From Pseudomonas saliphila (GTDB lineage: Bacteria > Pseudomonadota > Gammaproteobacteria > Pseudomonadales > Pseudomonadaceae), in the NCBI RefSeq assembly GCF_008638345.1, contig NZ_VTVA01000008.1, forward strand, positions 62,001 through 126,000: a stretch of 64,000 nucleotides of DNA, in the 5' to 3' direction. Position numbers and translations under genes: made by a program. The notes under the pieces were generated by a model, which saw only the letters and a list, made by a program, of their open reading frames with translations, was not told the origin of the DNA and did no database searches. The first letter of the stretch is position 1; every line of letters begins with the position of its first letter. This document shows, piece by piece, positions 52,972 through 60,771 of this stretch.

Positions 52972-53973
52972 TCAATTCCAGCCCAGACGGTCCATCAGCA
53001 TGATGGCTTCGGGCTGACGACGGCCTGCCACCTCAACGTTGATGGTGTCCGCCTTGAAATCACCCCAGGCTGCCACTTCCTTGGACGGCTCGATCGAATC
53101 GTTGGCAGGGAATTCCATGTTGATATCAACGAATACGCGCTGCGCTTCTTCGGTGGTCAACCACTCGATCAGCTTGACCGCTTCTTCTGGCTGATCAGCG
53201 TGTTTGGTGACACCAGCGCCGGAAATATTAACGTGAACGCCGCGGTCGTCCTGGTTTGGCCAGAACAGCGCGACTTTAACGCCGGGCTCTTCCTTGCTCA
53301 GACGGCCGAAGTAGTAGGTGTTGACGATCCCGACGTCACACTGCCCGGCGTCAATCGCCTTGAGCAGAGCCGTGTCATCGGAGAACACCGGAGCGGCCAG
53401 GTTCGCCACCCAGCCCTTGATGACGTCGCTGGTCTTCTCGGCACCGATTGATTCCAGCATGGTGGCAACAAGAGACTGGTTGTAGACCTTCTTGGAGGTG
53501 CGCAGGCACATGCGGCCTTTCCAGCTGTCATCAGCCAGTGCTTCGTAGGTGCTCAGCTCCTTCGGATCAACCCGCTCAGTCGAGTAGGCAATGGTACGGG
53601 CGCGCAGGGACAGGCCCGTCCACTGACCGCTTTCAGCGCGGTATTGAGCCGGAATATTCTCTTCGATCACCTTGGACTCCATCGGCTGGAACAGCTCCTG
53701 CTGCTCGGCCTGCCACAGGTTGCCCGCGTCCACGGTCATGAATATGTCCGCCGGCGTGTTGGCACCTTCGGCACGCAGACGCGCCATCAATGGGCCTTCG
53801 CGATCAGTGATGAACTTGATATCCACGCCGGTGTTCTTGGTGTATAGCTCGAATGCCGGCTGGATCAGATGCTCCTGACGGGACGAGTAAACCACCAGTT
53901 CTTTGGCTTGAGCCAGGCCAGTGAAGGCGGTCAGCGCGAGACTTGCGGCAACGATGGAACGCTTGGCGGACAT
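52972..53973 (-). CDS. Periplasmic Fe3+-binding protein, FbpA type
   Basis: A 333-aa extracellular solute-binding protein. The signal peptide (about residues 1-23, [20 protein letters not shown], cleaved at A-Q-A) is followed by [18 protein letters not shown], the FbpA/SfuA N-lobe. The adjacent tyrosines in NTYYFGRLS are the iron ligands of this class, and [14 protein letters not shown] is another ligand or hinge region. It captures ferric iron in the periplasm for the permease encoded next. A Fur box at 54008-54026 lies 35 bases upstream of the start. A strong terminator follows the gene. Confidence 0.93.
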   Translation of the reverse strand: MSAKRSIVAASLALTAFTGLAQAKELVVYSSRQEHLIQPAFELYTKNTGVDIKFITDREGPLMARLRAEGANTPADIFMTVDAGNLWQAEQQELFQPMESKVIEENIPAQYRAESGQWTGLSLRARTIAYSTERVDPKELSTYEALADDSWKGRMCLRTSKKVYNQSLVATMLESIGAEKTSDVIKGWVANLAAPVFSDDTALLKAIDAGQCDVGIVNTYYFGRLSKEEPGVKVALFWPNQDDRGVHVNISGAGVTKHADQPEEAVKLIEWLTTEEAQRVFVDINMEFPANDSIEPSKEVAAWGDFKADTINVEVAGRRQPEAIMLMDRLGWN

Positions 53974-54007
53974 GAGAGAGCCTCTCGTTAGGAATCAGAG
54001 GCTAGAT

Positions 54008-54026
54008 GATAATGATTTCCGTTACC
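54008..54026. promoter_or_regulatory. Fur box upstream of the Fe3+-binding protein gene
   Basis: GATAATGATTTCCGTTACC matches 14 of 19 positions of the Fur consensus GATAATGATAATCATTATC, including an unbroken GATAATGAT. It sits between the divergently oriented position of the ubiI 3' end and the iron-protein start, where a promoter must lie. Iron-replete repression is expected. Confidence 0.75.
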
Positions 54027-54042
54027 GGCCGCAATCACCAAC

Positions 54043-55293
54043 TCAAGGCTTCTCTGCACGCAGCTGTGGATCGCGCGCCAGTTCAGGCAATGCTCCGGTC
54101 AAGCCCATGGCGCGGCGAATGATTCCGCCCTTGAGTACGTCCTGGCCATCCAGCAAACGCATGCCGGTATTGCGAATCCAGCGTAATGGCAAAGCATCGG
54201 CATCAAACAGCCGCTCGAATCCTTCCATCGCAGCCATCATCCCCAGATTGGCCCCCATACGCCGACGCTCGTAGCGTTGCAATACATGCAAAGAGGCAAT
54301 GTCCTCCCCTCTTTCCAGTGCTGCGACAATGACGTCGTAGAGTTCGGCAACATCGAGCAGACCAAGGTTTACGCCCTGCCCCGCCAGCGGATGGATGCTG
54401 TGGGCAGCATCACCGATCAGCACCAGGCCGGGCACCGCATAGCGTTTGGCGTGGCGCTGGCGCAGCGGGATTCGACGTCTTGGATCAGCTGCCAGAATCT
54501 CGCCAAGCCGGCCTTCGAAGGCTGCAGCCAGCTCAAGCCTGAAGGCCTCGTCATCCAGCGCCATGATATCGGCGGCCAGCTCAGGCTTGAGCGACCAGAC
54601 AATCGAGCAATAATGCGCGCCATCACGGTCCGGCAAGGGCAGCAACGCCAGCGGCCCGGAAGGCAGGAAGCGTTGCCAGGCGGTGTCGTCGTGGGGCTTC
54701 TCGGTACGCACGGTGGTGACTATCGCATCGTGCAGATAATCCCATTCACGCATGTCGAACCCGTACAGCTCGCGCACCTGGGACCGCGCGCCGTCGGCCG
54801 CCACGATCAGCGGCGCGCACAGGCGCTCGCCGCCAGCCAGCATGACGCGCCAGCCGTCTTCCTCGCGCACCAGCCCTTCAACGCTCTGACTGCCAAACAG
54901 GGTGACTGCGGTGCCGGCAAGACTGTCCAGCAGTGCCTGTTGAATCCGGTAATTCTCGACGATATGCCCGAGCCGCACCTCGCTCAGCGAGGCGGCATCA
55001 AAACTGACCTGGCCGGTGCCCTCGGCGTCCCACACGTGCATATGCTGATAGGCACAGCACGCGGCGGCCGGTATACGCTGCCAGACACCAAGATTGGCAA
55101 GGATATGCTCGGAGGCGGCACTCAACGTGCTCACCCGCGGATCGTATCCCGACGCCGTACGCTGAAAGGGAACCGGCTCGTCCAGTGGCATGGCATCAAC
55201 CAGGGCGATCTTGAGCCCGGTGTCGAGCATGGCGCGGGCAAGCGTGGCGCCCACCATGCCGGCACCCACTATAATCAGATCAAACTGCGCCAT
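54043..55293 (-). CDS. ubiI: Ubiquinone biosynthesis FAD-dependent hydroxylase, UbiI (VisC) type
   Basis: A 416-aa flavoprotein mono-oxygenase. The FAD loop is LIIVGAGMVGATLARAML; VAADGARSQVR is the DG motif; and IGDAAHSIHPLAGQGVNLG is the second FAD motif. The HPLAGQGVNLG followed by LDVAEL spelling resembles E. coli UbiI (C5 hydroxylase) more than UbiF. It forms an operon with ubiH, pepP and ygfB in the order ygfB-pepP-ubiH-ubiI, 39 bases after ubiH. It acts in the Ubi synthesis complex at the membrane. UbiI versus another COQ6 paralogue is not certain. Confidence 0.85.
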   Translation of the reverse strand: MAQFDLIIVGAGMVGATLARAMLDTGLKIALVDAMPLDEPVPFQRTASGYDPRVSTLSAASEHILANLGVWQRIPAAACCAYQHMHVWDAEGTGQVSFDAASLSEVRLGHIVENYRIQQALLDSLAGTAVTLFGSQSVEGLVREEDGWRVMLAGGERLCAPLIVAADGARSQVRELYGFDMREWDYLHDAIVTTVRTEKPHDDTAWQRFLPSGPLALLPLPDRDGAHYCSIVWSLKPELAADIMALDDEAFRLELAAAFEGRLGEILAADPRRRIPLRQRHAKRYAVPGLVLIGDAAHSIHPLAGQGVNLGLLDVAELYDVIVAALERGEDIASLHVLQRYERRRMGANLGMMAAMEGFERLFDADALPLRWIRNTGMRLLDGQDVLKGGIIRRAMGLTGALPELARDPQLRAEKP

Positions 55294-55332
55294 GTGCGCC
55301 TCCCGGTATGTAAAACTGAGTCATAGCTTGAA

Positions 55333-56523
55333 TCAGAGACCCATTGCCTGACGGGCAAACAGGCGCTTGGCTGGCGGTAGAATGTCGAGCCCGAGCAGCC
55401 CAAGATTGCGCCCGGCGGCAAGCAGCGGCTGCCGGTTGCTGAACAGGCGGGTCAGGCGATCACTGAAGGCAACGGTCATTAGCTGGTCGCTGCGCTGGCG
55501 GTCCACATACCCCATCAGCACGCCAAGGTCGCCAGGTGATCTATGCGCCTGCTGTGCCTGAATCAGCGTATTGGCCAATGCCAGGGTATCGCGCAGCGAC
55601 AGATTGAAACCCTGACCGGCAATCGGATGCAAGCTGTGTGCAGCATTGCCGAGAATCACCAGATGCGAGCGGACCTGCTCCTCGGCCTTGATCAGGCTCA
55701 GCGGGTAGCAATTGCGCTCGCCGACTTTCATCAGTGCCCCCATGTGATAGCCGAACGCGCCCTGCAGGCGCTGCAGAAAGGCATCATCCGGCAGCGAGGC
55801 AACTTCAGCCGACTGATCATTCGGTAGTGTCCAGACCAGCGCGCTGCGGTTTCCAGACATTGGCAACAACGCCAGCGGCCCGGAATCGGTGAAGCGCTCA
55901 TAGGCCACTTGAGCATGGCCCTCGGCGCTGGTGATATTAGCTATCAGCGCCACCTGACCATAGGGCGAAACGTCGCGGTGCACGCCGAGCTGGGCCAGCA
56001 GACTCGAACGCCCGCCATCGGCGATGACCAGCAGGTCGGTGTGCAACTTTTGCTCACCGGTCGGCGAGTCGACCTCTATCTCGTAGCCATCCGCTTGAGG
56101 AATCGCCCGGGTGACCCGGCCCGGAGCGATCCACTCGACCACGTCATGATCCAGAGCACCGATCAACACTTCGCCGAGCCAGGCGTTTTCCACCACATAT
56201 CCCAGGGCGGGGACCCGCTCCTGCGCGGCATTGATGCGCGCCGAACCCGGATTGCCGCGGTCCGAGACATGGATCTGCTTGATTGGCTCAACCCGCTGCG
56301 ACAGGCTCGACCAGATGCCCAATCGCTCATAAATCTTCCGACTGCCCTGGGACAAGGCGGTGGATCGGGCGTCATAGCTGGGTTGCTTGACGCCTTCGCG
56401 GTTCGGCGGATACGCCTCGATCAGGCGAATCTTCCAGCCCGCCTTACGCGCGCAGTCCTGCAGCGCCAGCGCCAGGCTGGCGCCGACCATGCCGCCGCCG
56501 ACAATACTGATAGTCGTGCTCAC
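55333..56523 (-). CDS. ubiH: 2-octaprenyl-6-methoxyphenol hydroxylase UbiH
   Basis: A 396-aa FAD-dependent hydroxylase for ubiquinone C1 hydroxylation. The N-terminal loop is SIVGGGMVGASLALAL. The second FAD motif reads LGNAAHSLHPIAGQGFNLS, with asparagine in place of the usual aspartate; UbiH proteins, including that of E. coli, share this, which supports the call over UbiI or UbiF. IADGGRSSLLAQLG is the DG motif. Its ATG overlaps the pepP stop (ATGA), showing translational coupling. ubiI follows. Confidence 0.92.
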   Translation of the reverse strand: MSTTISIVGGGMVGASLALALQDCARKAGWKIRLIEAYPPNREGVKQPSYDARSTALSQGSRKIYERLGIWSSLSQRVEPIKQIHVSDRGNPGSARINAAQERVPALGYVVENAWLGEVLIGALDHDVVEWIAPGRVTRAIPQADGYEIEVDSPTGEQKLHTDLLVIADGGRSSLLAQLGVHRDVSPYGQVALIANITSAEGHAQVAYERFTDSGPLALLPMSGNRSALVWTLPNDQSAEVASLPDDAFLQRLQGAFGYHMGALMKVGERNCYPLSLIKAEEQVRSHLVILGNAAHSLHPIAGQGFNLSLRDTLALANTLIQAQQAHRSPGDLGVLMGYVDRQRSDQLMTVAFSDRLTRLFSNRQPLLAAGRNLGLLGLDILPPAKRLFARQAMGL

Positions 56524-57860
56524 GCGGCCGCTCCGCTGGGTTCGCGCGCTCCGGCCATCAACGCCTCAATGGCATCGGCATCCTTCGGCACGCTGGCGGA
56601 GAGCACATCGCAACCGCTGCGGGTCACCACCACATCGTCCTCGATCCGCACGCCAATACCGCGCCACTTCTTCGCCACATTGGTATTGTCCGGCGCGATA
56701 TAGATGCCCGGCTCGACCGTCATAACCATGCCGGGTTCCAGCACGCGCCACTCACCGCCAACGCGATAGTCGCCGACGTCATGCACATCCATGCCCAGCC
56801 AATGCCCGGCACGGTGCATATAGAACGGACGGTAGGCTTCGCTGGTGATCAGTTCTTCCACATCGCCCTGCAGCAGGCCCAGCTCGCGCAGCCCTTCGGT
56901 AATCACCCGAACCGTGGCTTCGTGGGACTCGTTCCAGTGCCGACCGGGTGCAATCACATCGATCGCCGCCGCTTGAGCTGCCAGCACAATGTCGTAGATG
57001 GCGCGCTGTTCGGTGGAGAACCGGCCATTGGCGGGAAAGGTCCGTGTAATGTCGCTGGCGTAGCAGTCGAGTTCGCAGCCCGCATCGATAAGCACCAGAT
57101 CGCCATCGCGGATCTGGCTGGTATTTTCGGTGTAATGCAGAATGCAGGCGTTACGCCCCGCCGCCACGATCGATGCATAGGCCGGCGACCGGCTGCCGTT
57201 GCGCATGAAGCTATGCTGCAGTTCCGCCTCCAGCTGATACTCGTACTGGCCGGGTTTACAGCTGCGCATCGCACGCATATGTGCCTGGGCAGAGATCTCG
57301 GCCGCTGCCTGCATGACCTTGATCTCGGCCGCGCTCTTGTACAGGCGCATGTCATGCAGCAGGTGATCAAGCGCCATGAATTCGTTCGGCGGCTGGGCGC
57401 CCAACCGCGCCTTGCTGCGAATGGTCTTGATCCAGTTGGTCAGCCGCAGGTCGAATTCCTGATTGGCACCCATGGCGTAGTAGACGCGCTCACGGCCTTC
57501 GATCAGCCCCGGCAATATGTCGTCGACGTCACTGATGGGGAACGCATCGTCCGCGCCGTATTCGCTGATAGCGCCTTCCTGACCAGCGCGGTAGCCGTCC
57601 CAGAGTTCGCGATCCTTGTCCTTCTCGCGGCAGAACAGCACGTATTCACCGTGCTCGCGTCCGGGTATAAGCACCGCCACGGCTTCGGGCTCTGGAAATC
57701 CAGTGAGGTATTGAAAATCACTGTCCTGGCGATAATTGTGCTCGACGTCACGGTTACGGATGTACACCTGGGCGGCCGGCAGCACAGCAATGCTGTTGGG
57801 CTCCATCTGGTCCATCAAGGCCTTGCGGCGGCGGGCATACTCGGACTTGCTGATTCGCAT
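56520..57860 (-). CDS. pepP: Xaa-Pro aminopeptidase P (PepP)
   Basis: Removes N-terminal residues preceding proline; a cytosolic di-manganese peptidase of family M24B. The 446-aa protein has the N-terminal domain (about residues 1-170, RKALMDQMEPNSIAVLPAA) and the pita-bread catalytic domain. The metal ligands are visible in LIDAGCELDCYASDITRTFP, HRAGHWLGMDVHDVGDY, VEPGIYIA and VRIEDDVVVT. It lies nine bases after ygfB and overlaps ubiH by four bases. The ygfB-pepP-ubiH-ubiI order is widely kept in gammaproteobacteria. Confidence 0.95.
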   Translation of the reverse strand: MRISKSEYARRRKALMDQMEPNSIAVLPAAQVYIRNRDVEHNYRQDSDFQYLTGFPEPEAVAVLIPGREHGEYVLFCREKDKDRELWDGYRAGQEGAISEYGADDAFPISDVDDILPGLIEGRERVYYAMGANQEFDLRLTNWIKTIRSKARLGAQPPNEFMALDHLLHDMRLYKSAAEIKVMQAAAEISAQAHMRAMRSCKPGQYEYQLEAELQHSFMRNGSRSPAYASIVAAGRNACILHYTENTSQIRDGDLVLIDAGCELDCYASDITRTFPANGRFSTEQRAIYDIVLAAQAAAIDVIAPGRHWNESHEATVRVITEGLRELGLLQGDVEELITSEAYRPFYMHRAGHWLGMDVHDVGDYRVGGEWRVLEPGMVMTVEPGIYIAPDNTNVAKKWRGIGVRIEDDVVVTRSGCDVLSASVPKDADAIEALMAGAREPSGAAA

Positions 57861-57869
57861 AGGTACCTC

Positions 57870-58439
57870 TCAATGCAGGGATGCGGGCGGCTGATCCTGG
57901 GCTTCTGCAGGCTGGCATTCGCTGAACACCATCAGTACCGCCATGCGCACGTATTCCATGACTTCCATGAAGTCCACTTCGTTGGCTTCGGATTCCTCCA
58001 GGTCGGTCTGCACCTGTGCTATGGCGGCGAAATCCTTGAGGACACTGTCGACCTCCTCGCTCAACTCCTGCTCACGCTCGACCAGACCAAAACCGCCGAG
58101 AAAACCTTCACACCACTGGCCGAGGGCGCGGGTGCGGTGATCAATGGTCGCGCTGTCGTCCGGAATCAGCAAGGTCAGCTCGAATCCACTGCCAGACAGC
58201 TGGGCCAGACTGGCGTCGTGCAACTGCAGCAACAGAACCTTGCCCGCCTCGCCCGGTGCGGAAGTCCCGTCAATGACCTCGGTGGCGACACTCAACCAGG
58301 CGCCGTGATCAGGCCGACTGCCTGCGGACAGGCGGCCGATCAGATGGCCATGCAGCTCGGAAGGGTTACCTGCAGCGCCAAGCTCACTGAATAATTGGCT
58401 GTAGCGGTCATAATCGAATACGTCTGGCATCAAAGCCAT
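57870..58439 (-). CDS. ygfB: UPF0149 family protein YgfB
   Basis: A 189-aa acidic, all-helical protein of the UPF0149/YecA-like family. SELHGHLIGRLSAG (residues ~27-40) and LGQWCEGFLGGFGL (~106-119) are the family blocks, and EEVDSVLKDFAAIAQVQ precedes an acidic C-terminal part. P. aeruginosa YgfB has been reported to influence AmpC-related beta-lactam resistance; whether that holds here is unknown. It is the first gene of the operon leading to ubiI and is divergent from the zapB-like gene across 240 bases. Confidence 0.88.
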   Translation of the reverse strand: MALMPDVFDYDRYSQLFSELGAAGNPSELHGHLIGRLSAGSRPDHGAWLSVATEVIDGTSAPGEAGKVLLLQLHDASLAQLSGSGFELTLLIPDDSATIDHRTRALGQWCEGFLGGFGLVEREQELSEEVDSVLKDFAAIAQVQTDLEESEANEVDFMEVMEYVRMAVLMVFSECQPAEAQDQPPASLH

Positions 58440-58629
58440 AATGAAGGGGCCTCACGGGAAACAAAGACTGGAAGATTTGCGGAACGACAGCGGATATTAG
58501 TCATCTGCCGACCTGACTTAGGGTAATCTACTGCGCAAGAGGTTAGGGGTCCAGTCTGGTGACATGGCAGTGGCCGCAGCGCAGCAGCAAACGGCTCTCA
58601 CGCACCCTGATACCGTAACGGCGATCAGT

Positions 58630-58658
58630 TTGACCCGCCTGCGGGCCCCTTCTATAGT
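58630..58658 (+). promoter_or_regulatory. Strong sigma-70 promoter for zapB-like/zapA
   Basis: TTGACC (58630-58635), exactly 17 bases, then TATAGT (58653-58658). The start site would be at about 58665, only 15 bases before the first ATG. The remaining 190 bases toward ygfB show no gene and no clear minus-strand promoter. Confidence 0.8.
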
Positions 58659-58679
58659 TGGCGAAACCGGGATGGCAGA

Positions 58680-58898
58680 ATGGCGCAAATGGACGAACCC
58701 GATATCGATACCCTGACAGAGAAAGTTGCACAGTTGATCGCGATCTGCGAACGGCTCCAGCAGCAGAACCAGCACCTGCTTTCACAGGAGCGCAACTGGC
58801 GCGATGAAAGGATGCAGCTGATCGAGAAGAACGATCTGGCCCGTCAGAAGGTCGAAGCCATGATATTGCGTCTCAAATCCCTGGAGCATGATTCATGA
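58680..58898 (+). CDS. ZapB-like coiled-coil protein (TIGR02449)
   Basis: A 72-aa coiled-coil protein (heptads through LTEKVAQLIAICERLQQQNQ and LLSQERNWRDERMQLIEKND) of the TIGR02449 family. These are found immediately before zapA in pseudomonads and resemble ZapB in size and structure. It overlaps zapA by four bases (ATGA). A role at the division septum beside ZapA and FtsZ is inferred from context. A downstream ATG at 58689 (MDEPDIDTL) is an alternative start. Confidence 0.85.
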   Translation: MAQMDEPDIDTLTEKVAQLIAICERLQQQNQHLLSQERNWRDERMQLIEKNDLARQKVEAMILRLKSLEHDS

Positions 58899-59197
58899 GC
58901 GAACCCCTAACCGTCATTCTGCACATCCTCGACAAGGAATACCGTATAAGTTGCCCACCCGAGGAGCGCAACAACCTGGAACTGGCGGCGCGTCATCTGG
59001 ACAAGAAAATGCGCGACATCCGCAATAGCGGCAAGGTCATCGGCGTGGACCGGATTGCGGTCATGGCTGCACTGAACATCAGCCACGAAATGCTCACCGG
59101 CACGACCCACAAGAACGCCGCCTTCGAAGATCAGCAGCGCCAGATCACCGACCTCGTTGCCCGTCTGGATCAGGCCCTCGCCCGTCACCAGAACTGA
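58895..59197 (+). CDS. zapA: Cell division protein ZapA
   Basis: A 100-aa FtsZ-ring stabiliser. The N-terminal globular part carries the family motif VTVILDKEYRISCP-like stretch (here VILHILDKEYRISCPPEE, residues ~6-23) and AARHLDKKMRDIRNSGKVIG. A C-terminal coiled coil (FEDQQRQITDLVARLDQAL) mediates tetramer formation. It follows the zapB-like gene with a four-base overlap and is followed by 6S RNA and fau, the standard zapA-ssrS-fau order of gammaproteobacteria. Confidence 0.93.
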   Translation: MSEPLTVILHILDKEYRISCPPEERNNLELAARHLDKKMRDIRNSGKVIGVDRIAVMAALNISHEMLTGTTHKNAAFEDQQRQITDLVARLDQALARHQN

Positions 59198-59239
59198 TCA
59201 ACGGTATGAAATTCCGGAGCTACTTGTGTATAGTCCGAG

Positions 59240-59420
59240 ACATCCCTGGGGTGTTTGCCAGCCGGAGATGTCCCTGAGCCGATACCTCTGTAAAAGGAGG
59301 CCACGCGTTGCAGTCAGTGTGCATGTCCGCATGACGGAAAGCCTGCGACTGCGCCGTGTCCACCACCTTGAACTGTCGGGTTCAAGGGCTAACCCGGCAG
59401 CGGCACTCTGGGGACCTATT
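59240..59420 (+). ncRNA. ssrS: 6S RNA
   Basis: The zapA-fau gap holds the conserved 6S RNA features. These include CCCTGAGCCGATACCTCTGT at the 5' bubble side, the apical hairpin TTGAACTGTCGGGTTCAAG, and the 3' GGGCTAACCCGGCAGCGGCA strand. The 3' end (CACTCTGGGGAC) can pair with the 5' end (CATCCCTGGGGTG region). TATAGT at 59229-59234 is a fitting -10, giving a start near 59240. 6S RNA mimics an open promoter and sequesters sigma-70 RNA polymerase in stationary phase. The ends are estimates to within several bases. Confidence 0.92.
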
Positions 59421-59422
59421 TC

Positions 59423-60031
59423 ATGAACGGCGAATCACGCAGCTCACTGCGGCGCCGTCTGCGCCAGACCCGGCGCGACCTCTCCCCCGCACAGCAACAC
59501 CAGGCCAGCCAACGGCTTTTTCGTCAGCTGGCTCAACATCCGCTGTTTATTCGCAGCCAGCACATCGCCTTTTATCTCGCCAATGACGGGGAAATTGATC
59601 CTGCGCTGCTGATGGCGCATGCCCGGCGCCTGGGCAAGCAATGCTACCTGCCCGTCATCACGGGCTGGCCAATGGACCGGATGCATTTTCAGAAGATAAC
59701 CGGGGACCAGCGCTGGGTGAAAAACCGCTTTGGCATTCTTGAGCCGGTGATCAAGCGCGGACTTCAGGCTCGTCCCTGGCGGCTGGATCTGGTGTTGATG
59801 CCACTGGTGGGATTTGATGAACAGGGCAATCGATTGGGCATGGGCGGCGGCTTTTACGACCGCACCTTTGCTTATCGCCGGTGGCGGCCCGTCTGGACCG
59901 GCGCGCGATTACTCGGACTGGCCCATGATTGCCAGAAGGTGGACGCGCTGCCCGTGGCGTCCTGGGACATTCCGCTCGACGGGATCGTCAGCGACCGGAA
60001 AACCCTGTTATTCAGGGCACCATCCGAATGA
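59423..60031 (+). CDS. fau: 5-formyltetrahydrofolate cyclo-ligase
   Basis: Converts 5-formyl- to 5,10-methenyl-tetrahydrofolate with ATP. In the 202-aa protein, KNRFGILEP and the glycine-rich GMGGGFYDRTFA (residues ~138-149) are the folate and ATP site motifs of the family (PF01812). The basic N-terminal RRRLRQTRRDLSP is typical. Directly after ssrS, it can be expressed from the 6S transcript by read-through, as in E. coli (ygfA). Its last 20 bases are overlapped by a small gene on the other strand. Confidence 0.92.
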   Translation: MNGESRSSLRRRLRQTRRDLSPAQQHQASQRLFRQLAQHPLFIRSQHIAFYLANDGEIDPALLMAHARRLGKQCYLPVITGWPMDRMHFQKITGDQRWVKNRFGILEPVIKRGLQARPWRLDLVLMPLVGFDEQGNRLGMGGGFYDRTFAYRRWRPVWTGARLLGLAHDCQKVDALPVASWDIPLDGIVSDRKTLLFRAPSE

Positions 60032-60140
60032 CTTCCGGCGCGGGCGAATGCTCGATGAAGCTCTGCGTATAACCGGTAGTCACGACGCCCAGGCCGAACA
60101 TGATGACGATTACCCACAACCAGTCTGGCTTGCGACGCAT
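60012..60140 (-). CDS. Small single-pass membrane protein, 42 aa
   Basis: A short gene on the minus strand with an ATG at 60140 and a stop at 60012. Its product starts MRRKPDWLWVIVIMFGLGVV: a basic, aromatic N-terminus followed by one membrane helix and a short polar tail ending EVIRMVP. GGGAGA seven bases before the ATG is a good ribosome-binding site. The positive-inside rule puts the N-terminus in the cytoplasm. It overlaps the last 20 bases of fau. I do not recognise a family, and the coding call rests on the RBS and the membrane-protein composition. Confidence 0.65.
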   Translation of the reverse strand: MRRKPDWLWVIVIMFGLGVVTTGYTQSFIEHSPAPEVIRMVP

Positions 60141-60190
60141 AGCACTCTCCCTGTTATTGTTATCCTTGACGCGCAGCGTGTAATCGCGTC

Positions 60191-60229
60191 GCTGCGGTGA
60201 GCTTCAGACGCCCACGCAGCAGCTTTTTT
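60191..60229 (+). terminator. Terminator downstream of fau
   Basis: GCTGCG(G)TG pairs with CACGCAGC (one bulged G, loop about 12 bases) and is followed by AGC and six T residues at 60224-60229. It lies 160 bases after the fau stop, beyond the small minus-strand gene, and just before the EVE gene. Confidence 0.6.
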
Positions 60230-60270
60230 AAGATGTTTTTCCCCTCATGTCAAATTGGCGTCAAAAAAAT

Positions 60271-60741
60271 ATGCATTATTGGCTGATGAAATCGGAGCCG
60301 GATGTATTTTCGATCGGAGACCTGAAGGCCGCCAAGCGCGCGCCCTGGGACGGGGTGCGCAATTACCAGGCACGCAACAACATCGAGCAGATGCACGCCG
60401 GCGACCTGTTCCTGTTCTACCATTCGAGCTGCAAGCCGCCTGGACTGGCGGGTGTCGGCGAGATTGTCAGCGAGCCCTACCCGGACCGCGCAGCCCTCGA
60501 CCCCAGCAGCCCCTACCACGACCCCAAAGCGACAGCCGAGAAACTGCCCTGGAAAGCGGTCGATGTGTGTTTCCGGGAAGCATTTGATCAGCTATTGAGC
60601 CTGGAGACGATCAGGACTCTGCCAGGACTTGAGGGGCTGGCTTTGCTGAAAAAGGCGAGTCGCCTGTCCGTGATGCCGGTGACTGCGGAGCAGTGGGAGA
60701 TATTGGTGGGCGCGGCACGCAGTGCCGCCCTGGGGGCCTAA
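60271..60741 (+). CDS. EVE domain protein
   Basis: A 156-aa protein that is a single EVE domain (PF01878), a PUA/ASCH-like fold. The start MHYWLMKSEPDVFSIGDL and the block WDGVRNYQARNNIEQMHAGD are the family's best-conserved parts. GDLFLFYHSS and PGLAGVGEIVSEPYPD follow. EVE domains are thought to recognise modified bases in nucleic acids, and some occur in restriction or RNA-modification contexts. Solo versions near housekeeping genes, as here, have no assigned role. The ATG at 60271 is preferred to one eight codons upstream on conservation. Confidence 0.88.
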   Translation: MHYWLMKSEPDVFSIGDLKAAKRAPWDGVRNYQARNNIEQMHAGDLFLFYHSSCKPPGLAGVGEIVSEPYPDRAALDPSSPYHDPKATAEKLPWKAVDVCFREAFDQLLSLETIRTLPGLEGLALLKKASRLSVMPVTAEQWEILVGAARSAALGA

Positions 60742-60771
60742 CGCGCCTGCGCTACGCCGACCCCTCGCACA

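Noticed and set aside
56781-58394. A 537-codon plus-strand frame
   Set aside because: Antisense to pepP and ygfB, both well supported. It crosses the junction between the two genes and has no recognisable family.
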